DNA from: Sphingomonas sp. Leaf339
GTDB lineage: Bacteria > Pseudomonadota > Alphaproteobacteria > Sphingomonadales > Sphingomonadaceae
NCBI RefSeq assembly: GCF_001426195.1
Contig: NZ_LMRS01000003.1
Coordinates: 1 to 46,663 of the forward strand
DNA length: 46,663 bases
Direction of reading: 5' to 3'
In this document: positions 1-9,183 of the stretch, in pieces
Position numbering within the stretch: position 1 is the first letter of the stretch
Layout of the letters: each line of letters begins with the position of its first letter
Made by a program: the position numbers and the translations under genes
The notes under the pieces: generated by a model
The model's database searches: none
Told to the model about the DNA's origin: nothing
The model's input: the letters and a program-made list of their open reading frames with translations, nothing else

Positions 1-18
1 AGAACCGATACGTCCATG

Positions 19-97
19 ACCTTCGCTCCTTCCTCAAACGACCTGCTGTCGTAGGATGACAACGATTCGGATAAGGGGCGAGCCATCCATAAAGGGG
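19..97 (+). repeat. 79-bp terminal repeat, left copy (inverted relative to the right copy)
   Basis: Positions 19-97 read base for base the same as the reverse complement of 46585-46663. Identity stops at base 98, where the left copy continues into the hairpin and the TPR-like gene. At that point the right copy continues into IS5-type transposase coding sequence. The last seven shared bases, AAAGGGG, fit both contexts, so the exact junction cannot be placed. Confidence 0.9.
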
Positions 98-117
98 GCG
101 ACATCGCTGCCGCCCCC
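94..117 (-). terminator. GC-rich hairpin, probable terminator of the TPR-like gene
   Basis: The arms GGGGGCG (94-100) and CGCCCCC (111-117) flank a 10-nt loop. On the minus strand the stem is followed by TTTATGG and lies 28 bases after the stop codon of the TPR-like gene. On the plus strand it is followed by TCGTCGTTTT, so it could act in both directions. The T-runs are short. Confidence 0.5.
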
Positions 118-144
118 TCGTCGTTTTACTCGATGGCCGACGGA

Positions 145-1431
145 TCAAGCCATCGGCGCATTCAGATATGCCATCCACAGCGAGGCAATGCCCGAACGCG
201 GCGCGGTCTTCACCGCATCGAATGCCGCCTTGGCGCCTGCCTTATCGCCCGACTTGGCGAGCGCGATCCCGAGATGCGTGTTGACCTCGTCCGCATCGAC
301 GCCACCCTTTTGCAGCGCGACCCGGTACAGCGCCGCCGCCTCGGTGAAGTTGTCCTGACCCAGATAGGCGTCAGCCGTGCCGGCGGCGAGCTTGCCGTTG
401 GCCGCGGCATTGGCGCGCGTCTTGAGTGGCGCCAGCGACCCTTCGGCCGCGGCCGCCCGCGTCGCTTCGGTCAGCAGCGCCTTGGCCAGCGTGTTGCCGG
501 CCGGAATCTTGCCCGCTGCCTGACCTTCCTTGATAACCGCAGCGGCTTCGGCCGGCAGGCCACGGCGCTGCACGTCGTCGGCATACTCCAGATAATCGTT
601 TTGATCGGCCAGCGCCTTGGTCTGGCGCAGCAGGCGGAACAGGTCGATCTTCTGGTTGTCGTCCAGCTTGGCGATCGAATTGCTCGACAGGCCATAAGTT
701 ACTACGACGTCGCGCCAGTTCTTGGGCGTCGGATAGGCGGTGACGTAATCCTGCAACCACGTCATTGTCTGCGGCAACTTGGCAGCGTTCGACCGGGCGA
801 TGCCATACCGATAGACATCCTCGGGCGCCTTCTGCCCGCTCGTGTTCATCTGCTGCACCGTCGTCTGCAGATCGGCCAGGCCGCCCGGTACGTCGCCACC
901 ACCGACCTTGGCCTGCGCGATCTGCAGACCAAGGTTCGAATCGGTGTACCCAAGTTCACGGGCTTGCGTGAAGAACTGGATCGCGGTCGGGAACTGCTTG
1001 CCATTATAGGCGAGCAGGCCGCGCTGATACGCCAGCTTGCCCTTTTCGGCGGCCGGCGTCTTCGCGCTGGCGAGCAGTGCTTCCATCGGCTTCGCCAGAC
1101 CGGTTTCGTCGACCGGTGCGTTCGGGTTCGCGGCGCGCGCGTTCTGGATCTTGATCTGCTCCAGATTATACCGGAGCGCGGCGGCGAAATACTTATCGTC
1201 GTCGGTCTTCGCCACCGTTTCGAGCTGCACGACGGCGGGCTCGGCGGTCGCGGTGTCCTTGGCGGCGAGCGCGGTCTGCGCGGTCTGTGCCGCCTTCAGC
1301 GCGTCGGGGCTCATCTTCGGCCCGGTATCTTCCTTCGACTTCTTCTGGGCGATCGCGGGCGGGGCCAGCGCAACACCGGCAGCACCCGTGGACAGCGCCA
1401 GCGCCATCGCAAGCTTGGAAAACGTCTTCAT
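145..1431 (-). CDS. Secreted TPR-like repeat protein
   Basis: The 428-residue protein has a cleavable signal peptide (basic start, hydrophobic core at residues 7-24, likely cleavage after AIA at about 28), so it should be periplasmic. The mature part is Ala-rich and helical, with TPR-like pairs. Examples are the stretch around LAYQRGLLAYNGKQF and the C-terminal part around YLGQDNFTEAAALYR followed by HLGIALAKSGDKAGA. No enzymatic motif is seen. TPR proteins usually scaffold protein-protein contacts; the partner here is unknown. The start at 1431 is preferred over an upstream ATG at 1503 because AGGAG lies just before it and the signal peptide begins there. The gene stands alone, divergent from yaaA. 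It is a common sphingomonad hypothetical type. Confidence 0.85.
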   Translation of the reverse strand: MKTFSKLAMALALSTGAAGVALAPPAIAQKKSKEDTGPKMSPDALKAAQTAQTALAAKDTATAEPAVVQLETVAKTDDDKYFAAALRYNLEQIKIQNARAANPNAPVDETGLAKPMEALLASAKTPAAEKGKLAYQRGLLAYNGKQFPTAIQFFTQARELGYTDSNLGLQIAQAKVGGGDVPGGLADLQTTVQQMNTSGQKAPEDVYRYGIARSNAAKLPQTMTWLQDYVTAYPTPKNWRDVVVTYGLSSNSIAKLDDNQKIDLFRLLRQTKALADQNDYLEYADDVQRRGLPAEAAAVIKEGQAAGKIPAGNTLAKALLTEATRAAAAEGSLAPLKTRANAAANGKLAAGTADAYLGQDNFTEAAALYRVALQKGGVDADEVNTHLGIALAKSGDKAGAKAAFDAVKTAPRSGIASLWMAYLNAPMA

Positions 1432-1615
1432 GGTCGTGGAACTCTCCTGTTGAGCGTCGACGCGTCGATGCGGACGCTTAGCCGCGCGGTCACCCGCCAT
1501 CAAGCGAGCCGGACCATGTTCGTTCCATCGCGACCGTGCGCTGAACCGAATTTGAACAAGGTGGACTGTATGGCGAATTGTATGGCGCGGCCACCGCGTC
1601 TATCCGGCAGCGACC
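1432..1615. promoter_or_regulatory. Divergent intergenic region between the TPR-like gene and yaaA
   Basis: These 184 bases separate two divergent genes and must carry both promoters. A Shine-Dalgarno-like AGGAG for the minus-strand gene lies at about 1443-1449. No clear operator or hairpin was recognised. Confidence 0.4.
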
Positions 1616-2356
1616 ATGATTGCCGTCATCTCCCCCGCCAAAACGCTGGACTATGAAAGTCCCCTGCCCCCGCTGGAAGCAACCACGCCTCGTTTTGCGG
1701 CGGAGGCAGAGACGCTCGCCCGCGCCGCCGCCAATCTGGGGCCGAAGAAACTGGGCGCGCTGATGAAGATTTCGCCGGCGCTCGCCACGCTGAACGCGCA
1801 CAGGTTCCGCGACTTCGCCGATGCGCCCCGGCGTCCGGCGCTCTTCGCCTTCGCCGGCGACGTCTATACCGGCCTCGACGCCGCGACTCTGGAAGAACCG
1901 GCGATCGAATATGCGCAGGGGCATCTGCGGATGCTGTCGGGGCTCTACGGACTGCTCCGCCCGCTCGATGCGATGCGGCCCTATCGGCTGGAGATGGGCA
2001 CCCGCTGGGCGCCTCGCCGCGACAAACTTACGGACTGGTGGCGGGGCCGGATCGCCGACGCGCTGGCGGACGATCTGGCGGCAGAGGGATCGGGCGTCGT
2101 GCTAAACCTCGCCAGTCAGGAATATTGGGCCGCCGTCGATGGCCGGCTGCCGAAGGAAACTCGCGTGATCGCCGTCGATTTCCGCGACGGCGACCGTTTC
2201 ATCAGCTTCCATGCCAAGAAGGCACGCGGGATGATGGCGCGGTGGCTGGTCGAACACCGGGTGGAGAAGGTCGACGACATGAAGGCATTCGATACCGACG
2301 GCTATAGCTTCGTCGCCGCTGACAGCACCGACGACCAGTGGCGGTTCGCGCGATGA
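1616..2356 (+). CDS. yaaA: Peroxide stress protein YaaA (DUF328/UPF0246 family)
   Basis: The 246-residue protein begins with the family signature MIAVISPAKTLDY and has the typical length and conserved blocks throughout (SPAL near residue 54, LSGLYGLLRP near 107-116, the central LASQEYW, and FISFHAKKARG toward the end). In E. coli, YaaA limits intracellular free iron during hydrogen peroxide stress and has a DNA-binding fold; it is cytoplasmic. The stop codon overlaps the start of the following SDR gene (ATGA), so the two are translationally coupled. Assignment is by family recognition. A role in peroxide resistance in this organism is inferred. Confidence 0.93.
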   Translation: MIAVISPAKTLDYESPLPPLEATTPRFAAEAETLARAAANLGPKKLGALMKISPALATLNAHRFRDFADAPRRPALFAFAGDVYTGLDAATLEEPAIEYAQGHLRMLSGLYGLLRPLDAMRPYRLEMGTRWAPRRDKLTDWWRGRIADALADDLAAEGSGVVLNLASQEYWAAVDGRLPKETRVIAVDFRDGDRFISFHAKKARGMMARWLVEHRVEKVDDMKAFDTDGYSFVAADSTDDQWRFAR

Positions 2357-3045
2357 GCGCCATCAAGTCGGCGGTGGTCATCGGCGCATCGGGCGGCATC
2401 GGCGCAGCATTGGTCGCGGCTCTGGCCGAGGAAGACGTCGCCGTTCGTGGTCTCGCCCGCTCCTTCACCGGTCGCGATCATCTCGACCTGCTGGATGAGG
2501 CCAGCATCGCCGCCGCTGCTGCAACGCTGACGACACCGCCCGATCTGATCTTCCTCGCCACCGGCCTGCTGCACGAAGACGGCAACGGCCCCGAAAAGAC
2601 GATGGCGGTGCTCGATCCGGTCTGGCTGACGCGGCAATATGCGGTGAACGCGATCGGCCCCGCCCTGGTCGCCAAGCATTTCCTGCCGCGTATGCCAAAG
2701 ATCGGTCGCGGCGTCTTTGCCGTGCTGTCCGCCCGCGTCGGCAGCATCGGCGATAACAAGCTGGGCGGCTGGTACGGCTATCGCGCGGCCAAGGCCGGAT
2801 TGAACCAATTGATCCGGTCGCTGGCGATCGAGGAGCGCCGCCGCAACGACCGCACGATCGTCGTCGGCCTGCACCCCGGCACCGTCGATACCGCCCTGTC
2901 GAAACCGTTCCAGGCCAATGTCCGGGCCGACCAGTTGTTCGCCGCGGACCGCGCCGCCGTACAATTGCTCGACGTGATCGACGGCCTGAAGGCCCCCGAC
3001 AGTGGCCGCCTGTTCGCGTGGGACGGCGCCGAGATCACGCCGTAA
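2353..3045 (+). CDS. Short-chain dehydrogenase/reductase, C-factor-like
   Basis: The 230-residue protein is a classical SDR. The nucleotide-binding glycine motif GASGGIGAA is at about residues 9-17, and an active-site YGYRAAK (Tyr-x3-Lys) follows a Ser-containing strand (VLSARVGSIGD). It ends with the HPGTVDT element common in C-signal (CsgA)-like SDRs. It probably oxidises or reduces a small alcohol/carbonyl with NAD(P)H in the cytoplasm; the substrate cannot be told. The ATG at 2353 overlaps the yaaA stop (ATGA) and is preferred over the in-frame codon at 2338. The yaaA-SDR pairing suggests a stress-linked transcription unit. Confidence 0.85.
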   Translation: MSAIKSAVVIGASGGIGAALVAALAEEDVAVRGLARSFTGRDHLDLLDEASIAAAAATLTTPPDLIFLATGLLHEDGNGPEKTMAVLDPVWLTRQYAVNAIGPALVAKHFLPRMPKIGRGVFAVLSARVGSIGDNKLGGWYGYRAAKAGLNQLIRSLAIEERRRNDRTIVVGLHPGTVDTALSKPFQANVRADQLFAADRAAVQLLDVIDGLKAPDSGRLFAWDGAEITP

Positions 3046-3113
3046 ATCTTCGTGTCCGAAAGTTCATGCTGCGGCCACCGCGCGATCAGCGGGGGCCGCG
3101 CATAAGGTCCTCA

Positions 3114-3149
3114 CCGCCGCCGGTTTCCCCCTCCTTTTGCCGGCGGCGG
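3114..3149 (+). repeat. 10-bp GC hairpin in the leader of the small secreted-protein gene
   Basis: The arms CCGCCGCCGG (3114-3123) and CCGGCGGCGG (3140-3149) pair perfectly around a pyrimidine-rich 16-nt loop. It lies 25 bases upstream of the next start codon. It could terminate the yaaA-SDR transcript or be a leader structure. There is no T-run after the stem. Confidence 0.5.
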
Positions 3150-3174
3150 CCACATCTGGATGAGGATCGCTATC

Positions 3175-3450
3175 ATGAACAGGTCTCTTCCCTTCGCCGT
3201 GCTCGCCGGTGCCTCGCTATTCTCGGCCACCGCCGCGGTGGCGGTATCGCCCCAGGCGAAGCCCGCGCCGAAGACCGCCGCCACTGCCGCTCACCGCACC
3301 ACCGCCGTCCATATGACCACCACCACCCGTACGACGACCACCGTCCCGGCCGGCAAGGGCCGCATGGTCACCGCCACGCTCGCCAACGGCAAGACGGTGA
3401 CCTATAACTGCTCGCTGCCCGGCAACGCGTCGAAGCAGGCATGCAAATGA
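3175..3450 (+). CDS. Small secreted Thr-rich protein
   Basis: The 91-residue protein has an N-terminal signal peptide (MNRSLPF, then a hydrophobic stretch ending AVAVS). A low-complexity Ala/Pro/Thr linker with a run of Thr at about residues 47-57 follows. The short C-terminal part (GRMVTATLANGKTVTYNC to the end) has two cysteines that could form one disulfide. It is probably periplasmic or exported. The start at 3175 is chosen because GAGGA lies 8 bases upstream; the in-frame ATG at 3160 has no such site and would precede the signal peptide. No family was recognised. A structured C-terminal mini-domain of about 30 residues is suggested but not proven. Confidence 0.7.
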   Translation: MNRSLPFAVLAGASLFSATAAVAVSPQAKPAPKTAATAAHRTTAVHMTTTTRTTTTVPAGKGRMVTATLANGKTVTYNCSLPGNASKQACK

Positions 3451-3456
3451 TCCCCG

Positions 3457-3485
3457 CGCGCGCGTACGAGTCTTTTACGCGCGCG
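3457..3485 (+). terminator. Perfect 10-bp inverted repeat between the small secreted protein and gyrA
   Basis: The arms CGCGCGCGTA (3457-3466) and TACGCGCGCG (3476-3485) flank a 9-nt loop just after the stop codon at 3450. No T-run follows, so this is either a weak terminator or a structured element in the gyrA leader. Confidence 0.45.
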
Positions 3486-3548
3486 TGACATAGGCGGCCG
3501 GAAGGACTAGACGGGCGTCACGCCCCTGTAACGATCCGGAAGAACACC

Positions 3549-6335
3549 TTGGCCGACGAGACGCTGCTCGCCGAACCCTCTGATATTTCGACGATCTCCA
3601 TCGTCGATGAAATGAAGTCGAGCTATCTCGACTATGCGATGAGCGTGATCGTCTCACGCGCGTTGCCCGACGTGCGTGACGGCCTGAAGCCCGTGCATCG
3701 CCGTATCCTGTATTCGGCTTTCGAAAGCGGCTTTATCGCCGGACGCCCGTACCGCAAATCGGCCCGCATCGTCGGCGACGTGATGGGTAAATACCATCCG
3801 CACGGCGACAGCGCGATCTACGACGCCCTTGCCCGCATGGCGCAGGACTGGTCGATGCGCGTGCCGCTGATTGACGGTCAGGGCAATTTCGGCTCGATGG
3901 ACCCGGATCCGCCCGCCGCGATGCGCTATACCGAGGCGCGTCTGGCCAAGGTCGCCAACTCGCTGCTCGACGGGCTCGACAAGGATACCGTCGATTTCGT
4001 CCCGAACTATGACGGGTCGGAACGTGAGCCATCGGTATTGCCCGCGCAATATCCCAACCTGCTCGTCAACGGTGCCGGCGGGATCGCGGTCGGGATGGCG
4101 ACGAACATCCCGCCGCATAATCTCGGCGAAGTCATCGACGCGTGTTTCGCCTATCTCGATAATGGCGCGATCACGTCAGATGAACTGACCGAGATCGTGC
4201 CGGGACCCGATTTCCCGACCGGCGCGATCATCCTCGGCCGCGCCGGCGCGCGTTCCGCCTATTCCACGGGGCGCGGATCGATCATCGTCCGCTCGAACCA
4301 CAAGATCGAGACCTATCGCGGCGACCGCCAGTCGATCGTGCTGACCGAGATTCCGTTCCAGCAGGGCAAGAACGCGCTGGTCGAAAAGATCGCCGAGGCC
4401 GCGAAGGACAAGCGGATCGAGGGCGTCAGCGACATCCGCGACGAATCGAATCGCGAGGGCGTCCGCATTGTCATCGAGCTGAAGCGCGATGCGACGCCGG
4501 AGGTGGTGCTGAACCAGTTGTGGCGGCACACGCCGGCACAGGGGTCGTTCCCTGCCAACATGCTGGCGATCCGTGGCGGCCGCCCGGAACTCCTGAACCT
4601 GCGCGACATCATCAGCGCGTTCATCGATTTCCGCGAACAGGTCATCACCCGCCGGTCGAAGTTCGAGCTGAACAAGGCGCGCGAGCGGGCGCATCTGTTG
4701 CTCGGCCTGGTGATCGCCGTCACCAATCTCGATGAGATGGTCCGCATTATCCGTGGATCGTCCAGCCCGACCGCCGCGCGCATGGCATTGCTCGCCCGCG
4801 AATGGCCGATCGCCGAGATCGCGCCCTATCTGGCGCTGGTCGAAGCGGTCGAACAGGAAGCGACCGGCGACGTGTATCGCCTGTCGGATGCGCAGGTTCG
4901 CGCCATCCTCGACCTGCGCCTCCATCGCCTGACCGCGCTCGGCCGCGACGAGATCGGCGACGAGTTGAAGACGCTGGCCGATACGATCGCCGACCTGCTC
5001 GAAACGCTCGCCGACCGGGCGAAGCTGTACCGCGTGATGCGCGGCGAGTTGCAGGCGATCCGCGACCAGTTCGCGACACCGCGCCGTACCCAGATCGCCG
5101 CCGCCGCCGATGGCATCGACGACGAGGATCTGATCGAGCGTGAGGACATGGTCGTCACCGTCACGATGGAAGGGTATATCAAGCGCACCCCGCTCGACAC
5201 CTTCCGCGCCCAGCGTCGCGGCGGCAAGGGCCGCGCCGGCATGGCCACCAAGGACGAGGATGCGATCACCAGCCTGTTCGTCACCTCGACGCACACCCCG
5301 GTGCTGTTCTTCTCGACCGCCGGCAAGGTATATCGCCTGAAGGTCTGGCGCCTGCCTGAGGGTGGGCCGGCGACGCGCGGACGGCCGATGATTAATCTGC
5401 TGCCGCTGGGGCCGGGGGAGACGATCTCGACCGTCCTGCCGCTCCCGGAAGACGAGCTGCGCTGGGGCGACCTGCACGTCATGTTCGCCACCGCCAAGGG
5501 TTCGGTACGCCGCAATTCGATGGACTCGTTCGCGAACATCCGCACGTCGGGCAAGATCGCGATGAAGTTCGAGGAGGGGTCAGAGGATCGCCTGATCGGC
5601 GTGTCCCTACTGACCGAGGAAGACGACGTGCTGCTGGCGACGAAGGCCGGTCGCGCGATCCGCTTCTCCGCCACCGACGTGCGCGAGTTCCAGAGCCGCG
5701 ATTCCACCGGTGTGCGCGGTGCGCGGCTGGCGGAGGGTGACGAGGTGATCTCGCTGTCCGTGCTGCGCGGCTTCGATGCCACGCCGGCTGAGCGCGAGGC
5801 CTATCTAAAGGCCGCACCTTGGAAGGAAGGCGACCGCGAGGTCACGCTAGAAGCCGATCGCATGGCCGAATTCGAGGCGGCCGAGGAGTTCATCCTCACC
5901 GTCACCGCGAACGGTTACGGCAAGCGTACGTCGGCGTATGAATATCGCCGCACCAATCGCGGTGGCCAGGGCATCACGAACATCGTCACCTCCGATCGCA
6001 ACGGCCCGGTCGTGGCGAGCTTCCCCGCACATTCGGGTGAGCAACTGATGCTCGTCACTGATCAGGCGAAGCTGATCCGCCTGTCGGTCGGCGACACCCG
6101 CGTCACCGGCCGCAACACGCAGGGTGTGACGCTGTTCAGCGTCGCCAAGGGCGAACACGTCGTCTCTGCCGCACGGATCGACGAGGAGGAAGAGCCGGAA
6201 AACGCCGCCGAGGCGATCGTCGCCGACGAACTGGCCGATGCGCCAGCGGTCGATACCGGCGACCAGTTGATCGTCGACGACGGCACCGGCCCAGACACGA
6301 TGGACGAAACCGTCGAAGAGGATGGCGACGAATGA
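3549..6335 (+). CDS. gyrA: DNA gyrase subunit A
   Basis: The 928-residue protein is the breakage-reunion subunit of gyrase (A2B2 with GyrB), which introduces negative supercoils using ATP. The N-terminal domain carries the DNA-cleaving Tyr at about 127 ([10 protein letters not shown]). The beta-pinwheel C-terminal domain contains a GyrA box, QRRGGKG, at 555-561. That box separates GyrA from ParC. The quinolone-determining region reads [11 protein letters not shown], so Ser88 and Asp92 (E. coli 83 and 87) are the drug-sensitive residues. The start is TTG at 3549, supported by GGAAG upstream and by the match of MADET...[14 protein letters not shown] to the family N-terminus. The protein is longer than E. 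coli GyrA (875), with an acidic Asp/Glu/Ala-rich tail of about 55 residues. Its stop overlaps the next start. Confidence 0.95.
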   Translation: MADETLLAEPSDISTISIVDEMKSSYLDYAMSVIVSRALPDVRDGLKPVHRRILYSAFESGFIAGRPYRKSARIVGDVMGKYHPHGDSAIYDALARMAQDWSMRVPLIDGQGNFGSMDPDPPAAMRYTEARLAKVANSLLDGLDKDTVDFVPNYDGSEREPSVLPAQYPNLLVNGAGGIAVGMATNIPPHNLGEVIDACFAYLDNGAITSDELTEIVPGPDFPTGAIILGRAGARSAYSTGRGSIIVRSNHKIETYRGDRQSIVLTEIPFQQGKNALVEKIAEAAKDKRIEGVSDIRDESNREGVRIVIELKRDATPEVVLNQLWRHTPAQGSFPANMLAIRGGRPELLNLRDIISAFIDFREQVITRRSKFELNKARERAHLLLGLVIAVTNLDEMVRIIRGSSSPTAARMALLAREWPIAEIAPYLALVEAVEQEATGDVYRLSDAQVRAILDLRLHRLTALGRDEIGDELKTLADTIADLLETLADRAKLYRVMRGELQAIRDQFATPRRTQIAAAADGIDDEDLIEREDMVVTVTMEGYIKRTPLDTFRAQRRGGKGRAGMATKDEDAITSLFVTSTHTPVLFFSTAGKVYRLKVWRLPEGGPATRGRPMINLLPLGPGETISTVLPLPEDELRWGDLHVMFATAKGSVRRNSMDSFANIRTSGKIAMKFEEGSEDRLIGVSLLTEEDDVLLATKAGRAIRFSATDVREFQSRDSTGVRGARLAEGDEVISLSVLRGFDATPAEREAYLKAAPWKEGDREVTLEADRMAEFEAAEEFILTVTANGYGKRTSAYEYRRTNRGGQGITNIVTSDRNGPVVASFPAHSGEQLMLVTDQAKLIRLSVGDTRVTGRNTQGVTLFSVAKGEHVVSAARIDEEEEPENAAEAIVADELADAPAVDTGDQLIVDDGTGPDTMDETVEEDGDE

Positions 6336-6697
6336 CCGCTCCGGCGACGGGTCGGCCCCAGACCGCCTACAAGGTGCTGACAGCCGACCAGATGGCGGCA
6401 CTGGAACGCGACGGCAGCTTTGCAGGTGCGCCGGTGGATGTGGCCGATGGCTATATCCACCTGTCCACCGCCGACCAGTTGACGGAGACGGTCGACAAGC
6501 ATTTCACCGGCCAGTCCGACCTCCACGTCGCCGCGGTCGATCTCGGGTCGTTCGACACCTCGCTGAGATGGGAGGAGTCTCGCGGTGGCCAGCTCTTCCC
6601 GCATATCTACGGCCCGCTGCCGCTGGATACGGTGATCGCCTATGGCCCGCTGGAACGCGACGACACCGGCAAGGTGAAGCTCCCCATCGCAGGATAA
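6332..6697 (+). CDS. DUF952 domain protein
   Basis: The 121-residue protein matches the DUF952 family: an N-terminal [12 protein letters not shown] segment, the central [11 protein letters not shown] motif at about residues 41-51, and a C-terminal [17 protein letters not shown]. Family members are small single-domain proteins with an ADP-ribosyltransferase-like fold and no established function. There is no signal peptide, so it should be cytoplasmic. Its ATG overlaps the gyrA stop (ATGA), so it is translated with gyrA; any link to gyrase is unknown. Confidence 0.85.
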   Translation: MTAPATGRPQTAYKVLTADQMAALERDGSFAGAPVDVADGYIHLSTADQLTETVDKHFTGQSDLHVAAVDLGSFDTSLRWEESRGGQLFPHIYGPLPLDTVIAYGPLERDDTGKVKLPIAG

Positions 6698-6778
6698 CCG
6701 GTTTGGGGTGGCATGTGCTACAGAACGGGACTCGGTTATACCCGCCGCATGGCCGCATCCTCAGCCCGGTTTGATCGC

Positions 6779-6795
6779 CTCACTGCCAGTGAGGG
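6779..6795. repeat. 8-bp perfect inverted repeat after the gyrA-DUF952 unit
   Basis: CCTCACTG, a single C, then CAGTGAGG. It lies in the 171-base gap between the DUF952 stop and the convergent DUF488 gene. It is a possible bidirectional terminator core, but no T-run follows on either strand. Confidence 0.4.
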
Positions 6796-6868
6796 GCACC
6801 TCTCGCGCGATCGCGCGCGCGTGGAGGGTGTGACTTTAGCGACGTTAGAGGTCCATCGACGCCGCCGT

Positions 6869-7300
6869 TCAGGTGTACAGATCACACACCTCATGCCTTT
6901 GCCCGACCGCCTCCAGCAACAGCGTGCGGTGGCAATGACAGGGGTCACGCTCGAAGCACAGCAACGCCGATGGCGACTCGCCGGCCAGATCGAGCATCTG
7001 CGCCGCCTGCGCCTGCGCTTCGGGCAGTTCGAGTTGCTCGTCATACACCGCCCGCAGCGTGACGACGTCGCCCTTCTTGGCCGCATCGCGCCCGCGCTTG
7101 GGCGTGCCGAGTGCTTTCAGATGGACGTAATCGATCCCCACCTCGCGCAGCGACGCCGCCAGCGACGATTTGGAAAAGCCCGGCCGCCGCGACAGCGGCA
7201 GCGCCCGCACATCGATGACGCGCGCCACGCCTGCCGCCTGCAACGTCGCAAGGAAATCGGCCATCGTCGTGGCCTCATAGCCGATCGTGTAGATAATCAT
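6869..7300 (-). CDS. DUF488 family protein
   Basis: The 143-residue protein has the DUF488 hallmarks: an N-terminal [15 protein letters not shown], then [17 protein letters not shown], and near the C-terminus [13 protein letters not shown] with two closely spaced cysteines. The family has no proven activity; the conserved Cys/His cluster suggests metal binding or redox chemistry. It is cytoplasmic. The start at 7300 is chosen over the upstream ATG at 7342 because family members begin at the MIIYTIGYE strand. The gene is divergent from trmFO with only 59 bases between them. Confidence 0.87.
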   Translation of the reverse strand: MIIYTIGYEATTMADFLATLQAAGVARVIDVRALPLSRRPGFSKSSLAASLREVGIDYVHLKALGTPKRGRDAAKKGDVVTLRAVYDEQLELPEAQAQAAQMLDLAGESPSALLCFERDPCHCHRTLLLEAVGQRHEVCDLYT

Positions 7301-7359
7301 GCGTGCCAAGCTGGCGATGCGGGCCTGACTTGCCAAGTGCACGGCGCTATCGACGTGTT

Positions 7360-8724
7360 ATGACCCACGACATCCACATCGTCGGCGGCGGCCTCGCCGG
7401 CTCCGAAGCCGCCTGGCAACTCGCCGAAGCCGGCTTCAAGGTCCGCCTTTCCGAAATGCGCGGCTCGGGCGAGAAGACGCCCGCGCACCAGACCGATGGT
7501 CTGGCCGAACTCGTCTGCTCCAACAGTTTCCGGTCGGACGACGCCGAGGCGAACGCGGTCGGCCTGCTGCATCAGGAGATGCGGACGCTGGGTTCCCTGA
7601 TCCTGCGCGAGGCGGACAAGCACCGTGTGCCTGCCGGCTCCGCACTGGCGGTCGACCGCGACGGCTATTCGAACGGCGTCACGCAGGCACTGGCCGATCA
7701 TCCCAACGTCACGCTGGTGCGCGAACGGATCGACGCCCTGCCCGAAGGCCCCGCGATCCTCGCCACCGGGCCGCTGACCGCGGCATCGCTGGCCGAGGCG
7801 ATCGGTGCCGCTACGGGCGCGGAGGCACTCGCGTTCTTCGATGCACTCGCCCCGATCGTCCACCGTGATTCGATCGACCTCGACACCGCCTGGTTCGCCT
7901 CGCGCTGGGACAAGGGAGACAAGGATTACATCAACTGCCCGATGGACAAGGATCAGTACCTCGCCTTCCACACCGGCCTGATCGAGGGTGAAAAGACCCC
8001 GTTCAAGGAATGGGAAAAGGACACGCCCTATTTCGAGGGCTGCATGCCGATCGAGGTGATGGCGGAGCGCGGCGTCGATACGCTGCGTTATGGCCCGATG
8101 AAGCCCGTCGGTCTCGACAATCCGAAGACTGGCCGCTGGCCCTACGCCGTGGTCCAGTTACGGCAGGATAATGCACAGGCGACGTTGTGGAACATCGTCG
8201 GTTTCCAGACCAAGCTGAAGCACGCCGATCAGGTCCGCCTGTTCCGCACCATCCCCGGCCTGCAGAATGCCGAATTTGCTAGGCTGGGTGGATTGCATCG
8301 CAACACCTTTATCCGCTCGCCCGAACTACTCGACGCGACCCTGCGACTGAAGACTCGGCCCAATTTGCGCTTCGCCGGCCAGATCACAGGCTGCGAAGGA
8401 TATATCGAAAGCGCCGCGATCGGCCTGATCGCGGGCCGTTTTGCCGCCGCCGAACTTCGCGGCGAGACCCTGCCGCCACCGCCGCCCGAAACCGCCCTGG
8501 GTGCCCTGCTCGGTCACATCACCGGCGGGGCGGAGGCCGAGACGTATCAGCCGATGAATGTCAATTTCGGCCTGTTCCCGCCGATCGAGGGCCGCACGAA
8601 GAAGGCGGATCGAAAACGCATGTACACCGATCGCGGCCGCGCCGCGCTCGCTGCGTGGCTCAGCCCTCTTCCGCCGTCGCCGCAGCCGGTGGACACTTTA
8701 CCGCCCGAGCCGGCTTGCGCTTGA
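7360..8724 (+). CDS. trmFO: tRNA (uracil-5-)-methyltransferase TrmFO, folate- and FAD-dependent
   Basis: The 454-residue flavoprotein methylates U54 in the T-loop of tRNA using methylenetetrahydrofolate as carbon donor and FADH2 as reductant. The FAD-binding Rossmann motif [13 protein letters not shown] is at residues 7-19. Family landmarks follow: [41 protein letters not shown] and, near the end, [13 protein letters not shown]. The ATG at 7360 immediately precedes the Rossmann strand and is preferred over the in-frame start at 7303. The C-terminal 20 residues are Pro-rich and overlap the 3' end of the antisense EF-hand gene by 65 bases. Confidence 0.96.
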   Translation: MTHDIHIVGGGLAGSEAAWQLAEAGFKVRLSEMRGSGEKTPAHQTDGLAELVCSNSFRSDDAEANAVGLLHQEMRTLGSLILREADKHRVPAGSALAVDRDGYSNGVTQALADHPNVTLVRERIDALPEGPAILATGPLTAASLAEAIGAATGAEALAFFDALAPIVHRDSIDLDTAWFASRWDKGDKDYINCPMDKDQYLAFHTGLIEGEKTPFKEWEKDTPYFEGCMPIEVMAERGVDTLRYGPMKPVGLDNPKTGRWPYAVVQLRQDNAQATLWNIVGFQTKLKHADQVRLFRTIPGLQNAEFARLGGLHRNTFIRSPELLDATLRLKTRPNLRFAGQITGCEGYIESAAIGLIAGRFAAAELRGETLPPPPPETALGALLGHITGGAEAETYQPMNVNFGLFPPIEGRTKKADRKRMYTDRGRAALAAWLSPLPPSPQPVDTLPPEPACA

Positions 8725-9130
8725 CCGCCGTGGTCGCGAACTCAGCCGCCGACATGGTGCCCGACTTGTCGGCGTCGGCGGTGGCGAACTTGCCATTGGT
8801 CTTGGCCGCCCATTCGTCGAACGACAGCCGCCCGTCGCCATCGGTATCCAGCTTCGCATAGGCTTTGCGCCGCGAGACGAGATATTCCTCGCGGGTGATC
8901 TGCCCGTTGCGATCCTTGTCGTATCGGCCGAACCGCTTTTCCTCGCGCGTCTTGGCCGATGCCTCAGGAACGGCATCAGGCAACGACGCCTGTTCCTGCT
9001 CCAGAGCGGCGATCGGTCGGGCGGGCAGAGCAGCAACGGATGGCGTGTCGCGGCTCGTCCAAAGGATCGCTCCGGCCGCTACCGCCGCCAGGCCCGCGCC
9101 ACCGCCCGCCACATATCGCCACATCTTCAT
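8660..9130 (-). CDS. Membrane-anchored or secreted EF-hand protein
   Basis: The 156-residue protein has an N-terminal hydrophobic segment (about residues 6-24) and no clear signal-peptidase site, so it is probably anchored and faces the periplasm. Three EF-hand loops follow: D71 [11 protein letters not shown]82, D95 [11 protein letters not shown]106 and D119 [11 protein letters not shown]130, all with acidic residues at positions 1, 3 and 12. Calcium binding is therefore likely. The C-terminus is basic ([10 protein letters not shown]) and Ala-rich. The gene is convergent with trmFO, and the last 65 bases of the two reading frames overlap. The partner or target is unknown. Confidence 0.85.
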   Translation of the reverse strand: MKMWRYVAGGGAGLAAVAAGAILWTSRDTPSVAALPARPIAALEQEQASLPDAVPEASAKTREEKRFGRYDKDRNGQITREEYLVSRRKAYAKLDTDGDGRLSFDEWAAKTNGKFATADADKSGTMSAAEFATTAVKRKPARAVKCPPAAATAEEG

Positions 9131-9183
9131 CGCCCCTATCGTTATCTAACATAAGATATCGCCGGCGCAGGACGCCGCAAAGC

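Larger units (their letters stand above)
1..144. other. Left-end non-coding stretch with hairpin and shared repeat
   Basis: No gene is supported here. The stretch follows the stop codon of the minus-strand TPR-like gene. It holds a segment (19-97) that recurs inverted at the right end of the window and a GC-rich hairpin (94-117). A 12-codon ORF beginning ATG at 16 and ending TAG at 54 has no recognisable content. Confidence 0.6.

Noticed and set aside
133..1656. A 507-codon plus-strand frame antisense to the TPR-like gene
   Set aside because: It arises from GC-rich codon shadowing; it has an Arg/Gly/Leu-rich composition, no family signal and no ribosome site.
3124..3139. A CCUCCUUUU stretch in a leader loop that resembles the 16S rRNA anti-Shine-Dalgarno
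   Set aside because: It does not pair well with the nearby GAGGA ribosome site and pyrimidine runs are common; no regulatory claim is made.
4176..5477. A 433-codon minus-strand frame opposite gyrA
   Set aside because: It mirrors gyrA codons (Arg/Ala/Gln-rich low-complexity translation) and gyrA is certain.
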